Assembly: GCA_022511425.1 (NCBI GenBank)
Contig: JAFLRO010000001.1
Span: forward strand, 33,571-97,570
Length of the DNA: 64,000 nt
Direction of reading: 5' to 3'
Source of the DNA: Acetatifactor sp.
GTDB taxonomy: Bacteria > Bacillota > Clostridia > Lachnospirales > Lachnospiraceae
The translations under genes and the position numbers were made by a program. Shown here in pieces: positions 63,852 to 64,000 of this stretch. Positions within the stretch are counted from its first letter, which is position 1; each line of letters begins with the position of its first letter. Under the pieces are notes generated by a model. The model did not search any database. It was not told the origin of the DNA and worked only from the letters and a program-made list of their open reading frames with translations.

Positions 63852-64000
63852 TTATTTCTCTACAGGATACACAGAAGCCTGCTTCCTGTCGCGGCCCTTT
63901 CTCTCAAAACGAAGAACACCGTCAACCAATGCAAACAGGGTATCATCTCCGCCGATGCCAACATTGACACCGGGATGGATCTTGGTACCGCGCTGTCTGT
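63852..64000 (-). CDS. rpmA: 50S ribosomal protein bL27, 3' part (cut by the window edge)
   Basis: The minus strand encodes [20 protein letters not shown], then [19 protein letters not shown] and ASVYPVEK before TAA. This is the conserved C-terminal half of bL27; the start lies beyond the window. Together with obgE it marks the standard rplU-prp-rpmA-obgE operon. It is not in the ORF track because it is short and partial. Confidence 0.95.
   Translation of the reverse strand, partial: RQRGTKIHPGVNVGIGGDDTLFALVDGVLRFERKGRDRKQASVYPVEK

Overview
The window looks like a chromosomal stretch from a Lachnospiraceae-type member of the Clostridia (Firmicutes). The evidence is the mid-range base composition, strong GGAGG-type ribosome binding sites, TATACT/TATAAT -10 boxes, sporulation-associated families (GerW/YtfJ, YlbJ), the TIGR03960-TIGR03936-RNase G group, the rpmB/asp23/fakA/recG group, and the lexA/yneA-like divergent pair. 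Family assignments come from reading motifs by eye; no database was searched. No rRNA, tRNA, CRISPR array, insertion sequence or prophage was seen.

Layout. 1-9.6 kb: MATE transporter, SOS-linked ruvAB, zapA, a U32 peptidase/RlhA-like protein, a SEDS protein with its class B PBP, and a Nudix hydrolase. 9.6-13.8 kb: a variant HD-GYP protein (minus), then a small operon with DUF2953 and GerW, a 46-residue membrane peptide and a J-domain protein, then rpmB (minus). 13.9-20 kb: asp23-like gene, fakA, recG, a DegV (FakB-like) gene and a lipoprotein. 20-25 kb: a type IIA topoisomerase pair flanking a HIT gene. 25-34 kb: rsmD, coaD, a coiled-coil protein, a cell-wall amidase, ylbJ-like (minus), two pseudouridine synthases, a HAD phosphatase, an SDR, an unknown membrane protein and recU. 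34-39.5 kb: a partial histidine cluster hisZ-hisG-hisD-hisB and a HisA/F-like-HisI-HisE fusion. 39.7-43 kb: a HelD-type RNA polymerase-recycling ATPase with an unexpected C-terminal domain. 43.5-47 kb: a MoxR-DUF58-membrane protein operon. 47-51.4 kb: radical SAM TIGR03960, TIGR03936 and RNase E/G. 51.5-60 kb: mixed genes including an A+T-rich orphan, flotillin, dtd, AI-2E transporter, tyrosine recombinase, LysM protein, lexA and DUF378. 60.4-64 kb (minus): rpmA (cut by the edge)-obgE-yhbY-nadD-yqeK-rsfS.

How they work together. Several genes serve genome maintenance (ruvAB, recG, recU, lexA, topoisomerase, recombinase), and LexA-type boxes in front of ruvA and between lexA and the LysM gene point to one SOS circuit. 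Others serve cell wall and division (zapA, SEDS/PBP, amidase, LysM), fatty-acid phosphorylation (fakA with a FakB-like DegV) and ribosome maturation (rsmD, rsuA-like, rluA-like, obgE, yhbY, rsfS).

The most unusual items are: (i) HelD carrying a C-terminal region that resembles the N-terminal beta-sandwich of GH31 glycosidases and ending where the GH31 catalytic barrel would begin; (ii) a triple His fusion whose barrel has lost a catalytic aspartate; (iii) a set of long imperfect palindromes and dispersed intergenic repeats, one of which forms mutually exclusive hairpins in the asp23-fakA leader; and (iv) recurrent short tandem duplications in leaders and gene ends, concentrated around recU and the his genes.
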